Of a stretch of 64,000 nt of DNA, positions 51,084 to 60,180 are shown piece after piece. The notes beneath the pieces were generated by a model. It saw nothing but the letters and a program-made list of their open reading frames with translations. It made no database searches and was not told the DNA's origin. Origin of the DNA: Streptomyces mangrovisoli. GTDB lineage: Bacteria; Actinomycetota; Actinomycetes; Streptomycetales; Streptomycetaceae. Where the stretch lies: the NCBI RefSeq assembly GCF_000974985.2, contig NZ_LAVA02000039.1, positions 1-64,000 of the forward strand, read 5' to 3'. Within the stretch, counting starts at the first letter, position 1. Every line of letters begins with the position of its first letter. A program made the translations under genes and the position numbers.

Positions 51084-51112
51084 CCCCGAGATCCGAACCC
51101 TGACCCACCACA

Positions 51113-51149
51113 CCGAACGGCCCGCGGCCCACACCTGCGGGCCGTTCGG
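51113..51149. terminator. Bidirectional hairpin between convergent genes
   Basis: A perfect 13-bp stem (CCGAACGGCCCGC / GCGGGCCGTTCGG) with an 11-base loop, followed by CTTTCG. It separates the protease gene from the convergent membrane-protein gene. Confidence 0.85.
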
Positions 51150-51255
51150 CTTTCGCTCTCCGTCTACCGTTCTCCGTCTTCCACTCTGCGTCTTCCGCTC
51201 TCCGCTGTGGTTGCGTCCAGCGAAGTGGCGTACGGGTTCGATCTGATCCGGGGGT

Positions 51256-52206
51256 TCAGTTGGTCATGCCGTCGGAGGTCGGCGAGGGACGAGGGCGGAG
51301 CTGCCGAGTGAGGGCTTCACCAAGGGCGGGGTCGAGCGGGCCGGTGTGGGCGATGCCGAGACGGACAGCCAGGTCCGTGGCATGGAGGCGTGCGGCAGCC
51401 TCCAGGAGCTGGGCGTAGGTGTCGACAGCGCCGCGGATGCGAGACCTGGCGGTCAGGGCCATTGCCAAGGCGAGCGGGGCGGCGGGCCACCACCAGGCGG
51501 CCAGCGAGGCGTACAGGATGCTCCAGCCGGACAGGGTCGTGGCGCGGGTGAGGGCTTGTTCGGCGGCAGTGATCTCGGTGCGGGTGGTCTCGGCCAGGGT
51601 GAGCCACAGGTGCGGCCACAGGAGCGGCAGGTCCACGTGATGGTCGCGTTCGAGGCGGACGACGACGGCGTGGACGCGGTCGCCGCTCCAGGTGGGCCGG
51701 TCGGGTTCCTCGGGAGCGATGCGTTGCAGCACGTGGTGGGCGACCCGCCGCGGGGCGGGGTCGGCCCGGTACCCGTCACGGGCCAGGGTGAGGGCGTCGG
51801 CGTCGAGTTGTTGCCGGTAGCGCTGCTGGGCCGCGGTCCAGCGGGTGCGGCGGCGGACGACGCGGGCGTGCGCCCAGTGTCTCAGCGGGACCGGCCAGGT
51901 GTGCCAGCCCGCGGCGAGCACGACGCGCTGGACCAGCGTTCCCACGCCCTGGGCGGCCAGTCCGGCCGCCGCGGCGGCGGCGAGGACAGCGGCGAGCAGC
52001 ACGGCCTGGCCGCCGACGGTGGTTGCCGCGGGAGTCCGGGCCCAGTGGGTGATGTGGTGGGTCAGGCGCGGGAAGTCCAGGGCGCGGGTCTGGCCGAGGG
52101 TGTGGGCAGCGGTGGCGGTGGCCAGGAAGAAGGCACCGGGGAGGACCAACAGGGTCAGCCATCGCTCGGCGAGTCTCTGGCCCAATCCGCTGAGGAATCC
52201 GCTCAC
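51256..52206 (-). CDS. Membrane protein associated with the CHAT locus
   Basis: A 316-residue protein that I cannot assign to a named family. Two N-terminal membrane segments (WLTLLVLPGAFFLATATAA and VLLAAVLAAAAAAGLAAQG) are followed by a basic region with RRRTRWTAAQQRYRQQLD. A long soluble part (about 135-235) comes next, with a second hydrophobic pair (YASLAAWWWPAAPLALAMAL) near 245. It follows the 130-residue gene by 3 bp, so the two form an operon divergent from the TPR-CHAT gene. It may be the membrane partner or target of that protein (inference). Confidence 0.7.
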   Translation of the reverse strand: MSGFLSGLGQRLAERWLTLLVLPGAFFLATATAAHTLGQTRALDFPRLTHHITHWARTPAATTVGGQAVLLAAVLAAAAAAGLAAQGVGTLVQRVVLAAGWHTWPVPLRHWAHARVVRRRTRWTAAQQRYRQQLDADALTLARDGYRADPAPRRVAHHVLQRIAPEEPDRPTWSGDRVHAVVVRLERDHHVDLPLLWPHLWLTLAETTRTEITAAEQALTRATTLSGWSILYASLAAWWWPAAPLALAMALTARSRIRGAVDTYAQLLEAAARLHATDLAVRLGIAHTGPLDPALGEALTRQLRPRPSPTSDGMTN

Positions 52207-52209
52207 CCG

Positions 52210-52602
52210 CTACAACTGCTCTCTGCGCAGAGGCAGATTGCTGACCTGGCAGTGGGAAGGTCCGCTGCCGTCGGGCCATGCGTGGCGAGAACACCGGCCG
52301 GTGGGACACAACAGAACCCATTCGTCCGGCGTGGTGGGAGCGATCCCGATCGGATGCAGCCCGCGGGCCTGGCCGCGGATGCCGGCGGCATCACCCGCGA
52401 CCAGCAGGGCGTCATGAAGCTCGCTCAGCGGTGCGGTGAGGTCTCCACCGTCATCGAGTACGGCCAGCAGATGCTCCAGGGGAGCCGCGCCGTCTGCCCC
52501 GTGTGCTTGCAGAACCGATCGTATGTGGTCCAGTTGGCCGCAGACGTAGCCGATGTCCTCACGCGACTCGGTGGCAGAGGATCCGGCCTGGTGGTCGACC
52601 AC
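52210..52602 (-). CDS. Hypothetical protein, 130 aa, at the CHAT locus
   Basis: A small acidic protein not recognised. The N-terminal part (residues 15-75) is helical (YVCGQLDHIRSVLQAHGAD). The C-terminal part has Cys and His residues (LLCPTGRCSRHAWPDG) that could bind a metal. GTG start without a strong ribosome site, so the start is uncertain. It is the first gene of a two-gene operon with the membrane protein and lies 184 bp from the divergent TPR-CHAT gene. Possibly an adaptor or inhibitor of that protein (speculative). Confidence 0.6.
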   Translation of the reverse strand: MVDHQAGSSATESREDIGYVCGQLDHIRSVLQAHGADGAAPLEHLLAVLDDGGDLTAPLSELHDALLVAGDAAGIRGQARGLHPIGIAPTTPDEWVLLCPTGRCSRHAWPDGSGPSHCQVSNLPLRREQL

Positions 52603-52786
52603 CGCATGACCCCGTTTCGTTGGTGGCCTCGGCGTACTCCTACCGCCTGCGTGCGGCGGCCGCGGAACACGCTGTCGGCAGTTGCTGAAACAGGTTCATG
52701 ATGTCCGAACTCGTTCACCTCCATCAACCGATCTGAAATCGTGGGCAGTTGCGAAGCAGCAACGGCGGCTACCGAGAGGTCGGTCC

Positions 52787-55700
52787 ATGGGGGAACGCGA
52801 GGAACTGCTGGCGGCGCTGCGTGCACGATTGGAGCGGGCGGCCACGACGGGGGACCCGGCGGCGATTCTCGCGGCGCCCGCGCGCGCTGAGGCACATCGT
52901 CTGGCCCGGTACCTGGAACGCGATCCCGACGCTGCGGGTGTCCTGGAATCCGCGATCACTCTGGGCCGGCTGCACCACCAGCGTGCCCTGGCGCTGCCCC
53001 CGGCGGTGGCGGACCAGGACCGGCGGGCCGCCGTTCGCTTCCTCGCCGCAGGGTTCATCGTGGAGATGGACGGTCTTCCGTCAGAGCTGCTCCCCTCCCT
53101 GGCGGAGGCGGCGATCCCCTTCGCCGAGGAACAACTCGCCCGCCTGAAGTCCAGCGAGCAGCCGGCCGACTACACACGTGTCGTGGGCCTGTTCCGACAC
53201 ATCCTGAAGAGCCTGCCCGAGGACCATCGGTTCCGGGCCCTCTGCCTGTCCTACCTCAGTCTTGCCCTGTCCGGGCAGTACCTGAGCACGTCGGCGGTGG
53301 AGGATCTGCGAGAAGCGGTGGAGTTGGCGCGGGCTGCCGTTCGAAGCGCCCCCAGCGGCTCGGTGCAGATGGTGACCTACCTCAACAATCTCGGCGTCGT
53401 CCTCCGCGGCTGGTTCGATCGCAGCCGAGTTCTGGCGGATCTCGACGAGGCGGTGGATGCCCTCCGTACCGCTCTCCGCATGTCCCCCGGCCACGCTCCG
53501 CACCGTACCGAAATGCTGTATCAACTGGGCCTCGACCTGGGGTCGCGATACGAGGTCACAGGGGCACTGGCAGACGTCGACGAGGAGATCGACCTGATCC
53601 GGGGTGCGGTCCGCGCCACCGCCGACGGCAACCCGGATCGGGCCCGGTATCTGTCCGCCCTCGGCGGCGCCCTCCTGCTGCGTCACGAGCGCACGAGAGT
53701 CCCCGAGGATGTGGACGAGGCAGTGGAGGCAACTCGTGCCGCGAACCGGGCCGTCTCCCACCCGGCCCCGCACGCCCGGTCCCTGCGCCTGGGGGGTCTG
53801 GGCCTCGCCCTGATGGCGCGCTACCAGCACACCCGGGCCCTGCCGGACATCGACGAGGCGGTCGAGACGCTCCGCGCCGCGGTTCGGGCCATCCCCGACA
53901 ACAGCTTCTTCCCCGGGCTCTCCGACGAGGAAGTGCACCAACTCAACTTCGTCCTTTCGTTGCTCAACGGCAACGGACAGCTGGACGAGGCGATCGACGT
54001 ACTCGGCGCCGCCAACCGGAACGGCGACCCCGAACGAGCCATGGGCTTGTTCAACCTCGGCAGCGCACTGCTCACGCGGTTCGACCACACGGAGGCCCCG
54101 ACGGATCTGGACGAGGCGGCGGAGATGATGCACGCCGCTGCTCGCCGGTTCCCCGACGACCACATCCTGAAGGCCACGGCTCTGGTTCACCTCGGTCGTG
54201 CCCTGCACAAACGATTCACACGCGACGGGGTGGCGGAGGACCGGGAGAAGGCACTCCGCATCTTCCTCACACTGGCTGAGACGGAGACGACACCACCACG
54301 GATACGCGTCGCTTCAGCCCGCGCGGGCGCAGGTCTGGTTGCCTCCTCGGATTCCGCCCGGGCGGCCCAACTCCTGGAGGGAGCCGTACGGTTGCTCCCG
54401 GAAGTGGCGCCACGCAGGTTGCGGCGAGGTGATCAGCAGGACGCCATAGGGCGACTTTCGACGGGGCTCGCGGCGGATGCCGCCGCCCTGGCTCTGGCCG
54501 ACACCAGTGTCGGCCCAACGGCCCGCGCCGCCAGGGCCTTGCAGCTCGCCGAGGCGGGACGAGCTGTACTCCTCTCTCAAACGCTGGACATCCGCAGTGA
54601 CGTGACGGATCTGCACGACCGGCACATCGACCTGGCCGAGCGATTCCTCGAACTCCGCAGCGTCCTCGATCAGGATTCTGCCCCGCCGCTGTCCGCCGCC
54701 GACGGCGCTGAGGGCCCAGGCCCCGAGCGGCACCATCTGGCACGCGAGATGGAAGCGTTGCTGCGGCGCATCCGCTCCTGCGAGGGGTTCACCGATTTCG
54801 GCCTGCCACCGACCGTGGGGGGCCTCATGGCCGAAGCCGAGCACGGTCCCGTGGTGACCTTCAACATCAGCCGCTACCGCAGCGATGCACTCCTGCTCAC
54901 GGGTCGCGGCATCAGCTCCTGTGCGCTGCCCGGCCTGACTCCGGACACTCTGATCAGGCAGGTCCTTCTCTTCTACGGCGCGTTGGACGATGCGGCATCG
55001 CCCGATGGCAAGCGCCGGATGGCCGCTCAGCGAGCCCTACGGAAAGTCCTGGAATGGCTCTGGGAAGCCGCACTTGAACCAGTACTGTCCGCCCTGGAAG
55101 CCCTGGGCGAGGCGATCCCTCCGGCCCACGATCAGTCGCCGCCGCGTGTGTGGTGGGCGCCTGGAGGGCTGCTGGGCCTCCTGCCCCTGCACGCCGCGGG
55201 CTTTCACACCGACCCCGAGGGGCCGAGACGGCGTACCGTCCTGGACCGCGTGATCTCGTCCTACACCCCCACCATCCGCGCCCTGCGCCACGCCCGTGGG
55301 CAACGGCCCCGCCCGGACGGCCAGTCCCTGATCGTCTCCATGCCGACCACCCCGGGCCACAGCCCACTGCGGTATGCCCAGGAGGAGGCCCGCCGAGTCG
55401 AGCGGCTTCTCCCCTGTCCGGTCCAACTGACCGAACCGGCCCCCGCTCCTGACGGCGCCTCCCCCTCTGCGAGCGCCGACACCCCGACCACCACCGCCGT
55501 CCTCACCCGCCTCCCGCACTGCGCCATCGCGCACTTCGCGTGCCACGGCGCCAGCAACCACACCGACCCGTCCCAGAGCCGGCTCCTCCTTCACGACCAT
55601 GCCGCCACACCGCTGACCGTCTCCGTACTCGCCCAGACCCCTCTCGCGCACGCGCAGTTGGCGTACCTGTCCGCGTGCAGCACCGCGGACCCGGGAAGCC

Positions 55701-55966
55701 CCGAACTGCTGGACGAGGCCATCCACCTCACGAGCGCCTTCCAACTGGCCGGATTTCCCCACGTCGTCGGAACCCTGTGGCCGATCGACGATCGCCTGGC
55801 CGCCGAGATCGCCGAGTCCTTCTACACCCACCTGGCCCGAGATCCATCGGGAGAGCTCGATCCTGCAGGCGCCGCGACCGCCCTGCACCACACCATCCGA
55901 GGGATGCGCGACCGCTACCCGGCCACTCCCTCCCTGTGGGCAGCCCATCTCCACGCCGGCGCGTAG
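52787..55966 (+). CDS. TPR-repeat CHAT-domain (caspase-like) protease
   Basis: A 1059-residue cytoplasmic protein. The ATG follows GAGAGG by 6 bases. Residues about 60-560 are helical repeats of the TPR type, with a recurrent DLDEAVDALRTALR-like unit. A linker (about 570-690) leads to a C-terminal CHAT domain (about 750-1059). The predicted catalytic dyad is His920 in HFACHGASN and Cys964 in YLSACSTAD, 44 residues apart as usual for separase/caspase relatives. TPR-CHAT proteins act in some bacterial immune systems as activated proteases that cleave a partner. Its substrate may be one of the two divergently encoded proteins. Confidence 0.9.
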   Translation: MGEREELLAALRARLERAATTGDPAAILAAPARAEAHRLARYLERDPDAAGVLESAITLGRLHHQRALALPPAVADQDRRAAVRFLAAGFIVEMDGLPSELLPSLAEAAIPFAEEQLARLKSSEQPADYTRVVGLFRHILKSLPEDHRFRALCLSYLSLALSGQYLSTSAVEDLREAVELARAAVRSAPSGSVQMVTYLNNLGVVLRGWFDRSRVLADLDEAVDALRTALRMSPGHAPHRTEMLYQLGLDLGSRYEVTGALADVDEEIDLIRGAVRATADGNPDRARYLSALGGALLLRHERTRVPEDVDEAVEATRAANRAVSHPAPHARSLRLGGLGLALMARYQHTRALPDIDEAVETLRAAVRAIPDNSFFPGLSDEEVHQLNFVLSLLNGNGQLDEAIDVLGAANRNGDPERAMGLFNLGSALLTRFDHTEAPTDLDEAAEMMHAAARRFPDDHILKATALVHLGRALHKRFTRDGVAEDREKALRIFLTLAETETTPPRIRVASARAGAGLVASSDSARAAQLLEGAVRLLPEVAPRRLRRGDQQDAIGRLSTGLAADAAALALADTSVGPTARAARALQLAEAGRAVLLSQTLDIRSDVTDLHDRHIDLAERFLELRSVLDQDSAPPLSAADGAEGPGPERHHLAREMEALLRRIRSCEGFTDFGLPPTVGGLMAEAEHGPVVTFNISRYRSDALLLTGRGISSCALPGLTPDTLIRQVLLFYGALDDAASPDGKRRMAAQRALRKVLEWLWEAALEPVLSALEALGEAIPPAHDQSPPRVWWAPGGLLGLLPLHAAGFHTDPEGPRRRTVLDRVISSYTPTIRALRHARGQRPRPDGQSLIVSMPTTPGHSPLRYAQEEARRVERLLPCPVQLTEPAPAPDGASPSASADTPTTTAVLTRLPHCAIAHFACHGASNHTDPSQSRLLLHDHAATPLTVSVLAQTPLAHAQLAYLSACSTADPGSPELLDEAIHLTSAFQLAGFPHVVGTLWPIDDRLAAEIAESFYTHLARDPSGELDPAGAATALHHTIRGMRDRYPATPSLWAAHLHAGA

Positions 55967-56372
55967 GGGCATGGGCATTCCGACCGTGGCACTGCCGTAC
56001 CTGAAATCGGCGCAGGCCGCCCATATGTTCCACGTCACGCTCACGACGTCCGACCGGGCAGGCGACGGCCGCACCCGAGATCCAGCACCCGCCCGGCAGC
56101 TCCACCCACGGCTGAGGACTCGGCATCGTCGCGACGCTCGCCGCCAACGTGACAGTGCACGGCGACGACACCGGCCAGACCATCACCGCGGAGCTCCACG
56201 CCACGGCAAGCCTGCCGGGCCCCACCCCGCACAGCCGGGGAGCCAGCAGTGCCGATGAAGGGAACTCCATTGCGATGAGGCAGAACTGGCAGCCTGTACA
56301 CGCGACTTCAGACCACATCGGACCAACTGAAGCGGCGCCAAGCTGAGCCCCAGGTTGGCGCCACTGCACACG
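55967..56372. other. Gap with degenerate coding sequence
   Basis: 406 bp after the CHAT gene without an intact gene. It holds the ATP-binding-protein remnant described separately. A/T content is a little above its surroundings. No repeat or clear terminator is seen. Confidence 0.4.
56041..56235 (+). pseudogene. Possible remnant of a histidine-kinase-like ATPase (anti-sigma type)
   Basis: One frame reads IQHPPGSSTHG-stop-GLGIVATLAANVTVHG, then DDTGQTITAEL. This is close to the end of RsbW-like ATP-binding proteins (usual GRGLxIVxxLA...G.TV.AEL), with a TGA where Arg (CGA) would stand. The N-terminal part of such a protein (about 80 residues) is absent and nothing starts the frame. It is probably a decayed fragment. 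Confidence 0.35.
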
Positions 56373-57050
56373 TCAGGGCGCCGGCCACTGGAGAAAGTCC
56401 TGAATGACGGGGTCCGGCTCCCCCGTCTCCGGGTTCAGACCCGCGAGCCACCGCCGCTGCTTCTCGCGCCAGTGGACGAAGGGGGCGGTCCGGCCCCAGA
56501 GGGACGCGTCGCCAAGTGGGCAGTCGTCGAACTCCGCGCGCATCATGCGGACGAGGAAGTCGACCATGCCGCACTCGAAGAGCTTCCAGTGCGAGTCGCC
56601 CCAGCTGATCTGCCGGCGCCAGACGACCACCGGCCAGTCGTCGGGGTCGTCACCGCGCATCAGCCAGCCCAGCTCGTTGGCGTTGCAGCCCGAGCCCCAC
56701 GGCATGACCGAAGTGCCGCCGGCGTCGACTCCAGGAACACCACCCTCGTCGGCCCACCGTTCCCGGAACTCAGGCAAGCCGTCCAGAATGCTGCCGGGAT
56801 CCCACTGCAAGAACTCCACGGGCAGCGGCCCCAGGATGCCGAGGTCTCCGAGGCCACCCGCGCCGTAGACGGACATGAAGGCCCTGTAGTCCCCCGGAAG
56901 ACGGCTTCCCAGAGCATCCTCGACCGCACGCCAGTCCAGGCGTTCATCCACCCCATGCTCCGCAGACACGAGCCCGAGCAGCGACACCAACCGGTCCCCA
57001 GCAGACACGGCGCTTCTCCAATCGTCCAGGGAACTGCACCGTAGCGGCAC
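56373..57050 (-). CDS. SMI1/KNR4 (SUKH) family protein
   Basis: A 225-residue protein with the SUKH fold: RLVSLLGLVSAEHGVDERLDWRAVEDALGSRLPGDYRAFM, then GLGDLGILGP, and WPVVVWRRQISW with FECGMVDFLVRMM. In bacteria this family is known mainly as immunity proteins for secreted or contact-dependent toxins. GTG start; a start further in is possible. No toxin gene is adjacent. It opens a short run of small immunity-like genes with slightly lower GC than the rest. Confidence 0.87.
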   Translation of the reverse strand: MPLRCSSLDDWRSAVSAGDRLVSLLGLVSAEHGVDERLDWRAVEDALGSRLPGDYRAFMSVYGAGGLGDLGILGPLPVEFLQWDPGSILDGLPEFRERWADEGGVPGVDAGGTSVMPWGSGCNANELGWLMRGDDPDDWPVVVWRRQISWGDSHWKLFECGMVDFLVRMMRAEFDDCPLGDASLWGRTAPFVHWREKQRRWLAGLNPETGEPDPVIQDFLQWPAP

Positions 57051-57292
57051 GCACTGTCACCCAAGAGACCGCGTTACAACCTTCGCTGCCGGTTCAAGCC
57101 CCGGCTGCGCACGCGGCCACCGGTCAAGGGCGATGTCTCCGGCGGGGGATCGGCCGGCACCGGGTGGGAGGGAGCGCCATTCCCGGCCGCGGGGCCATCC
57201 TGGCGAGCGTTTAGGAGCTCCCATCCGGCCGGTCGGATACCGGGTGTACCTGAGTATGTTGGCAACCTCAAGCTGACAGATGGGGTGGGCCC

Positions 57293-57685
57293 ATGCAGAT
57301 CGCCGGAGTGGACCTGTACGTCAACAATCCGATCATGGCTTTGGGGTCCCCGGACTGGATCCGCGACGACTTGGCGCTGGAGGGGACTCCCGCTGCGTCC
57401 TCTGATACGCACGTCCTCGTGCGCGTTCAAGCGCAGGTCGTTCTGATAAAGGTCCGGCTGTTCATGGACCACGGTCAGGGTGTCGCCGCCGATCCCTCGT
57501 TCACCACAGTCTTTGACGGGTCCCTCTACTTGGCCGACCGGCGTTTCGTGATCGGTGACGTGCTGGGAGAGAGCCGGTTCGTCAAGTACATCGGTGGACC
57601 TCAGCAGTGGCGAGTACGGGTCGCAGTTGATGACCCAAAGGGGTACGCGCGTGCTGCCGACGTAGTCCTCTGCGCTGAGGAGTAG
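57293..57685 (+). CDS. Hypothetical protein, 130 aa
   Basis: An intact gene with a GGGGTGGG ribosome site 6 bases before the ATG. It is predicted all-beta, with alternating hydrophobic strands (VLVRVQAQVVLIKVRLFMD, SLYLADRRFVIGDV, RVRVAVDD) and no signal peptide. I do not recognise the family. Small size, beta fold and position between SMI1 and DUF7660-like genes suggest an immunity or toxin-neutralising role, but this is guesswork. Confidence 0.65.
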   Translation: MQIAGVDLYVNNPIMALGSPDWIRDDLALEGTPAASSDTHVLVRVQAQVVLIKVRLFMDHGQGVAADPSFTTVFDGSLYLADRRFVIGDVLGESRFVKYIGGPQQWRVRVAVDDPKGYARAADVVLCAEE

Positions 57686-57904
57686 AGATGCATCGGCTGA
57701 CATCAGCGGCTGACACCAACAATCACGAACGGCAGCGATCGGCGCTGAACTTCAGTGAATGATCGGCTGAGGTGTGGCCCCGGTCGAGCACAGTCGACAG
57801 GCCACCGTGACCGACCTGACAAGGATGAGGGCAGATTGCAAGGCCGACGTGGAGCCGTCGCCAATCGACGGACGGCACCAGGTCGACCACGCTACGGTCC
57901 AGCC

Positions 57905-58165
57905 ATGTCGAACGATGCACTCGATCCCTTCAAGGAAGTCATGACGCGAGAGTCCCTCGCCGCCATGATCCACGGCCTCTGCGACGATTTTCACCGACGG
58001 GGCGAGGAGTGGGAGAACCGCACCGTGGAGGATTACCTAGGTGCGCTCGCCGCGTGGATCACGGACTCGCCCGGCTCGTACCGGTACCTCGGCGAAGAGA
58101 TGCCGCCGGACGGCGACTGGACGTTCTTCGCGCGGGCCCTCAGCGCAGCCGTCGTGTACGAGTAG
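57905..58165 (+). CDS. DUF7660-like small protein
   Basis: An 86-residue acidic protein. It shows the pattern of the DUF7660 family as I recall it: SLAAMIHGLCDDF, WENRTVEDYLGALAAWI and a closing WTFFARALSAAVVYE. Such proteins are common in strain-variable gene sets and near polymorphic toxin loci. The ATG is the first sensible start; upstream sequence in frame is non-coding. Function unknown. Confidence 0.72.
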   Translation: MSNDALDPFKEVMTRESLAAMIHGLCDDFHRRGEEWENRTVEDYLGALAAWITDSPGSYRYLGEEMPPDGDWTFFARALSAAVVYE

Positions 58166-58182
58166 CCGAAGGGCCGTGCCAC

Positions 58183-58602
58183 TCTCGTGTCAGAACGGAC
58201 GGGGCCCCACGGGGAACCACGGTACGGCACGACACCCAGTACCAGACGCGCCCGAGACTGCAAAGTCTCTTCGAGTACGACCTTCACATCCTGCGTGTAG
58301 AAGACTTGCCGTTCGGATGGATCTTCTACTGGGGGGCGGTCTGGGATGGTCAGAACGGACCGCGCCCTCGGTTGGGAGGCAACGGTCCCTTCCTCGTGGA
58401 TCGTGAGAACGAACGGTTGATCCGAACAGCCACCAGCGTCCCCGTCGCCCGTCAGATCGCCGACTATGAACGCCGGCTGCGACGCGAGGCTCACGCCCGG
58501 AATCTGGCAGCGAGGCAAGCCGTACAGCAGCGCGGTACAGCAACCTCAGCGACTGCCCCCGCCCGTCGGCGTCCTTCAGAGGCCTGGGAGCAACCGGAAT
58601 GA
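58183..58602 (+). CDS. YrhB/Imm35-like protein without a clear start
   Basis: The frame encodes PFGWIFYWGAVWDG, then GNGPFLVDRENERLIRTATSVPV and a basic helical tail. The first two parts match the YrhB (immunity protein 35) pattern of WxxFY...GNxPxxVD. No ATG or GTG with a ribosome site precedes the domain; only the CTG at 58258 or TTG-type starts are available, and the frame is open into the upstream gene. The N-terminal helix of the family is missing. It may be 5'-truncated, frameshifted from the upstream gene, or use a rare start. Confidence 0.55.
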   Translation, partial: SRVRTDGAPRGTTVRHDTQYQTRPRLQSLFEYDLHILRVEDLPFGWIFYWGAVWDGQNGPRPRLGGNGPFLVDRENERLIRTATSVPVARQIADYERRLRREAHARNLAARQAVQQRGTATSATAPARRRPSEAWEQPE

Positions 58603-59140
58603 CCGTCGTTGACCGGACTGGCTGGAGCTACGGATCAGAAGGTTGTGAAGGGGGGTGGGTGCGGAGCCATTCGGCATCCCGGGACCCAGTGGTCCGGGGA
58701 CCCCTATCCGGCCACCCCCCTTGGCCGCCGTGTTCTTCACCGAGAGCAGCGAACCGGCTCATCTCTGCCACGGAAGCCAACAGCCTCCACTGACAGCGGC
58801 CTTGTCCCTGACCGGCACCCCGGCAGACGTGCCACAACCGTGCCAGGCCGCGCGGGAAGCCACGGGGAACACCGGGGAACGCAAGCCGCTGACGCCAGCC
58901 GTCGAAACCGTTGCGTCGCCGGTCAGCCCAGCAACCGCCACCAAGAAACACAGGCTTGCCAAGCGAATGCCTCAGGGTTCGTCATCTCGCTTCGGCCGCC
59001 GTGATGTGCTCTGGTCGACGGCATTGGGTCGCATCCACAGGGCGGCCCCAGCTCATCGCGCGCCTCTGGACTCCCGGGACACGCCGAGGGCGGCGACCTC
59101 GCGAGCTCCGCCGCCGTTTCCCCTCAGGCATCTCGGCAGG
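58603..59140. other. Gap without a recognisable gene
   Basis: 538 bp between the Imm35-like gene and the pirin gene. Frames here have no start, ribosome site or consistent codon bias. Overall base use is less GC-rich than the chromosome core, suggesting decayed or acquired DNA. No repeat or RNA gene is recognised. Confidence 0.45.
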
Positions 59141-60106
59141 TCAGCGCACCCTCCCCCGCGGCTTCAGCGGCAACGGGGGAAGCTCGGGGGCCGGCAGCGG
59201 GGCGCCGTCGTAGCCCTTCACCTCGCCGAAGCGGGTGCCCTCCATCCAGTCGGCGCGGGCCTGTTCGATCTCCTGTTGGGTGCGGCCGATCCAGTTCCAG
59301 AACATGATCAGTTCCTCGTCGAACGGCTCGCCGCCCAGGAGCATCAGCGCGGCGTCCGAGTCGGCGCGCAGCGGGAGTTCGGCGCGACCGCAGCCGAGGT
59401 AGAGCATCGAGCCGGGCAGGACGGGCACGCCGTCGACGTGGGCCTCGCCGGACATGGACAGGACCGCGTACTCGAAGTCCGGTTCCAGCGGCAGGCGTAC
59501 GTCCGCTCCGGCGGCCAGCGCGAGGTCGGCGCCGACGATCGGGGTGTACGTCGTACCGGGCGAGGTCGCGCCGTCGAGGCCGCCCAGGATCAGGGTGGCG
59601 TGCAGGCCCGGCGCGGTGACCACCGGCAGGTCGGCGTGGTGCTCGAAGTGCGGGTCGGTGTGGCGGTGGGTGTCCGGCAGGGCGACCCAGAGCTGCGCGC
59701 CGTGCAGGAGCCGGGCGTGCGGCCGGGGGCTCTCCTCCGCATGGCTGATCGCCCGGCCGGAGGTCATCAGGCCGAGTTCACGCGGACGGATGGTCTGGAG
59801 ACTGCCGGTCGAGTCGCGGTGCAGGACCTCGCCCTCGTGCAGCCAGCTCACCGTCTGCAGGCCCATGTGGGGGTGCGGGGGCACCTGCATCCCCGGCTCG
59901 TCGGCGATGTCGTCGGGGCCATAGTGATCGACGAAGCACCAGGCGCCGACCATGCGGCGGCCCAGGTTGGGCAGCAGCCGACGGACCTCGGTGGACTCGC
60001 CGAGCTGGACGCGGCGCGGGCTGAGGAGCTCGCGCACCGGCTCCGCCACCACGAAGCCACGGCCGCCGCACACCGCGGGCACGGCCTCGCGATCAAGATT
60101 GCTCAT
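59141..60106 (-). CDS. Pirin family protein (bicupin)
   Basis: A 321-residue bicupin. The N-terminal metal site of pirins is recognisable: PHPHMGLQTVSWLHEGEVLHRDS with His pair, TSGRAISHAE and Glu. The C-terminal cupin is weaker. The ATG gives a short N-terminal extension. Pirins act as quercetinase-like dioxygenases or metal-dependent regulators. It is divergent from a MarR gene over a 110-bp gap with repeated CATGTAC sites, so MarR control by an aromatic or oxidative ligand is likely. Confidence 0.91.
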   Translation of the reverse strand: MSNLDREAVPAVCGGRGFVVAEPVRELLSPRRVQLGESTEVRRLLPNLGRRMVGAWCFVDHYGPDDIADEPGMQVPPHPHMGLQTVSWLHEGEVLHRDSTGSLQTIRPRELGLMTSGRAISHAEESPRPHARLLHGAQLWVALPDTHRHTDPHFEHHADLPVVTAPGLHATLILGGLDGATSPGTTYTPIVGADLALAAGADVRLPLEPDFEYAVLSMSGEAHVDGVPVLPGSMLYLGCGRAELPLRADSDAALMLLGGEPFDEELIMFWNWIGRTQQEIEQARADWMEGTRFGEVKGYDGAPLPAPELPPLPLKPRGRVR

Positions 60107-60180
60107 GGCGACAACCTAGTCCCGTCCGGGCCCTCTCGTCAGTCGCTCGTCCGGCCGTCCACGTTCACACGCGGATTTAA

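Noticed and set aside
58905..58945. CCGCCACCA-ending segment considered as a tRNA
   Set aside because: No cloverleaf arms or anticodon loop can be drawn; the match is limited to the CCA-like end.
58655..59140. Frames between the Imm35-like and pirin genes
   Set aside because: No consistent codon bias or start; the long frame there is the antisense of the pirin gene extended leftwards.
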